DNA from: Betaproteobacteria bacterium
Lineage (GTDB): Bacteria > Pseudomonadota > Gammaproteobacteria > Burkholderiales > Casimicrobiaceae
NCBI GenBank assembly: GCA_027492485.1
Contig: JAPUER010000058.1
Location: forward strand, 100,686-164,685
Length of the DNA: 64,000 bases
Reading direction: 5' to 3'
The position numbers and the translations under genes are program-made. Positions 62,248-64,000 of this stretch are shown piece after piece; the stretch's first letter is position 1, and each line of letters opens with the position of its first letter. The notes beneath the pieces are model-generated. The model ran no database searches and was not told the origin of the DNA. It was given only the letters and a program-made list of their open reading frames with translations.

Positions 62248-63387
62248 ATGTCTGAGCCTGTTTCAGAAACCCTTCTCCGCACCCCGCTGTACGACCTGCA
62301 TGTGAGCCTCGGCGCGCGTATGGTGCCGTTCGCCGGCTACGAGATGCCGGTGCAATACCCGCTAGGCGTGCTGAAAGAGCATCTGCACACCCGCGCCGCC
62401 GCCGGGCTGTTCGATGTGTCGCACATGGGGCAGGTCGAACTGCACGGGCCGGACGCCGCCAGGGCACTGGAAACGCTGGTGCCGGTCGACGTGGTGGGAC
62501 TGGCGCCGCTCAGGCAGCGTTATGCCTTTTTCACCAATGACGCCGGCGGCATCCTCGACGATCTGATGATTTTCAACACGGGTCACTACCTGCATCTGGT
62601 GGTCAACGCCGCGTGCAAGGCGCAGGACATCGCGCACCTCAAACAGCACATCGGCCACCGCTGCGAGATCAAGGTGCGCGACGATCTCGCGCTGCTGGCG
62701 TTGCAGGGGCCGGGCGCGGAAGCGGCGCTGATGGGCGTGGCGCGGCTGGCGTCGAACGTCATGGACCTGCGCTTCATGACCGGCGACTACATCGAACTGG
62801 CGCAGATCGATTGTCTGGTCACCCGCAGCGGCTATACCGGCGAAGACGGCTTCGAGATCAGCGTGCCGGCGGGCGATTGCGCAGCGCTGGCCAAAGCCTT
62901 GCTGGCGCAACCCGGCGTGCAGCCGATTGGTCTGGGCGCTCGCGACTCGCTGCGCCTCGAAGCGGGGCTCTGCCTCTACGGCCACGATCTCGATACGACG
63001 ACCACGCCGGTAGAAGCCGCGTTGACCTGGGCGATGCAGAAAGTGCGCCGTACCGGCGGCGAGCGTGCCGGCGGCTTCCCCGGCGCCGATGCGATCCTCG
63101 GCCAGCTCGACAACCCGACCGCGGTCAGGCGCAAACGCGTTGGCCTCAAACCCGATGGCCGCGCGCCGATTCGCGAAGGCGTGGAGTTGCAGGACGCTGC
63201 CGGCAACAAGATCGGCGTCGTCACCAGCGGCGGCTTCGGCCCCACGGTCAACGGGCCGGTCATCATGGCCTACGTCGGCGCCGCGCACGCCGCCGTCGGC
63301 ACAAAAATCAACGCGATGCTGCGCGGTACGGCGACGCCGGTGACCGTCGTTGCCATGCCGTTTGCGCCGCATGGGTACAAGCGCTGA
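62248..63387 (+). CDS. gcvT: glycine cleavage system T protein (aminomethyltransferase)
   Basis: Transfers the methylene group of glycine from the H-protein to tetrahydrofolate. The 379-aa protein has LYDLHVSLGARMVPFAGYEMPVQY at the start, GLFDVSHMGQ near 50, RSGYTGEDGFEISVP near 195, and GLGARDSLRLEAGLCLYGHDL. Controlled by the glycine riboswitch just upstream. gcvH follows after 139 bp. Confidence 0.97.
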   Translation: MSEPVSETLLRTPLYDLHVSLGARMVPFAGYEMPVQYPLGVLKEHLHTRAAAGLFDVSHMGQVELHGPDAARALETLVPVDVVGLAPLRQRYAFFTNDAGGILDDLMIFNTGHYLHLVVNAACKAQDIAHLKQHIGHRCEIKVRDDLALLALQGPGAEAALMGVARLASNVMDLRFMTGDYIELAQIDCLVTRSGYTGEDGFEISVPAGDCAALAKALLAQPGVQPIGLGARDSLRLEAGLCLYGHDLDTTTTPVEAALTWAMQKVRRTGGERAGGFPGADAILGQLDNPTAVRRKRVGLKPDGRAPIREGVELQDAAGNKIGVVTSGGFGPTVNGPVIMAYVGAAHAAVGTKINAMLRGTATPVTVVAMPFAPHGYKR

Positions 63388-63396
63388 TGCGCTTGC

Positions 63397-63506
63397 GGAC
63401 GAATGACCAATGACGAATGACGATAACGTGAGATAACCCTGAGACGATTCGACGGCATATCGAGTGGCGCGCTAGCGTTTCGTCACTCGTCCTTCGTCAT
63501 TCGTCC
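63397..63506. repeat. inverted repeat between gcvT and gcvH
   Basis: Arms GGACGAATGACCAATGACGA... (63397-63422) and its near inverse complement (63481-63506), 26 bp each with about four mismatches. GACGAATGAC-type repeats of this kind are dispersed in many genomes. Confidence 0.7.
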
Positions 63507-63526
63507 TTATTTCTGAAAGAAAAACC

Positions 63527-63892
63527 ATGACCACCCGCTACACCGAAGACCACGAATACATCAGGATGGACGGTGACGTCGGCACCGTCGGCATCACCCA
63601 TTTCGCGCAGGACAAACTGGGCGATCTCGTCTACGTTGAGCAGCCGAAGGTCGGCCGCAAGCTCGCCGCAAAAGAAGACGCCGCGATCATCGAATCGGTC
63701 AAGGCGGCCGCCGAAGTGAAGTCGCCGGTCGACGGTGAAGTGGTCGAAGTGAACGAAGCGGTCGTCGCCGACCCCTCGCTGGTCAACACCGACCCGGAAG
63801 GCGCCGGCTGGTTCTTCAAGATCAAGGTGAGCGACGCCGGCGCCGTGGCGAAGCTGCATGATGAAGCAGCGTACAAGGCCATGATTGCCTGA
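63527..63892 (+). CDS. gcvH: glycine cleavage system H protein
   Basis: Lipoyl carrier of the glycine cleavage system (121 aa). TEDHEYIRMDGD at the start and the lipoylated Lys in IIESVKAAAEVKSPVDG near residue 59 are diagnostic. A complete gene; gcvP presumably lies beyond the window edge. Confidence 0.97.
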   Translation: MTTRYTEDHEYIRMDGDVGTVGITHFAQDKLGDLVYVEQPKVGRKLAAKEDAAIIESVKAAAEVKSPVDGEVVEVNEAVVADPSLVNTDPEGAGWFFKIKVSDAGAVAKLHDEAAYKAMIA

Positions 63893-64000
63893 TCGACTGT
63901 AGGAGCGGGGTGGCGCGCCCCCAGGGTGGCCCCCCCAGGCGGTGGTGGCGGCCCCCCCCCCCAACCAAACCAAAATTGGCCCAACACGACCCGCCCCCCG
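63893..64000. other. low-quality or artefactual contig end
   Basis: After GTAGGAGCGGGGTGGC (a broken copy of the GGAGCGGGCTTGCCC repeat) the sequence becomes runs of C and G (CCCCCCC, CCCCCCCCCC) with no coding potential. Nothing biological can be supported here. Confidence 0.7.

Overview
The window is a GC-rich chromosomal segment from a betaproteobacterium, most likely Burkholderiales-like. This is inferred from gene content and order: a Bug-family tricarboxylate-binding protein, argB followed by slmA, an argS-SPOR protein-dsbA string, a xseB-ispA-dxs operon, rpmH-rnpA-yidD-yidC-mnmE, and a glycine riboswitch ahead of gcvT. I cannot name a genus. The first gene is cut by the left edge. The last 100 bases are homopolymer-rich and look like unreliable contig-end sequence.

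Layout. 0-4.2 kb: Bug protein, D-aminoacylase, argB, slmA. 4.2-11.8 kb: a carbohydrate locus with a YicI-like alpha-xylosidase, an HpcH/HpaI aldolase and an IlvD/Edd dehydratase on the minus strand, divergent from a lactonase, an SDR dehydrogenase and an aldose epimerase-like gene. Together they read as release and non-phosphorylative oxidation of a pentose, probably D-xylose or L-arabinose. 11.9-33.6 kb: DAHP synthase, EF-hand proteins, prfC, a Gfo/Idh oxidoreductase, argS, two tandem dsbA genes, a BtuF-like protein, the isoprenoid operon, a Rieske oxygenase and a DUF748 giant. 33.9-35.7 kb: a minus-strand integron cassette array without integrase (CALIN) carrying an AAC(6')-Ib-like acetyltransferase, a second GNAT gene and a HigB/HigA-like toxin-antitoxin pair, with two recognisable attC sites. 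35.9-45.6 kb: esterase, guanine deaminase, exporters, cca, and an alkylation-repair operon. 45.6-49.8 kb: the ribosome/membrane-insertion cluster. 50-53.5 kb: a nucleotide-kinase-like gene and an MBOAT/SGNH acylation pair. 53.5-57.9 kb: an ECF sigma factor convergent with a Ser/Thr kinase operon. 58-64 kb: small metabolic genes, a TRAP binding protein, and the glycine-cleavage genes gcvT and gcvH under a tandem glycine riboswitch.

The most unusual signal is a family of at least six intergenic elements (near 10.9, 19.1, 24.0, 29.1, 40.5 and 59.75 kb). Each is a roughly 118-bp imperfect palindrome with AGCTTTC-type left and GAAAGCT-type right ends set about 58 bp either side of a central GTCGAC, with small CCC...GGG hairpins inside the arms. 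Geometry is conserved much better than sequence. Separate and more ordinary REP-like palindromes occur as well: four copies of a CCGTTCGCCCTGAGCG type, two GCGGGCTTGCCCGC-type copies, and several singletons. Two of these have supplied the 3' ends of coding regions.
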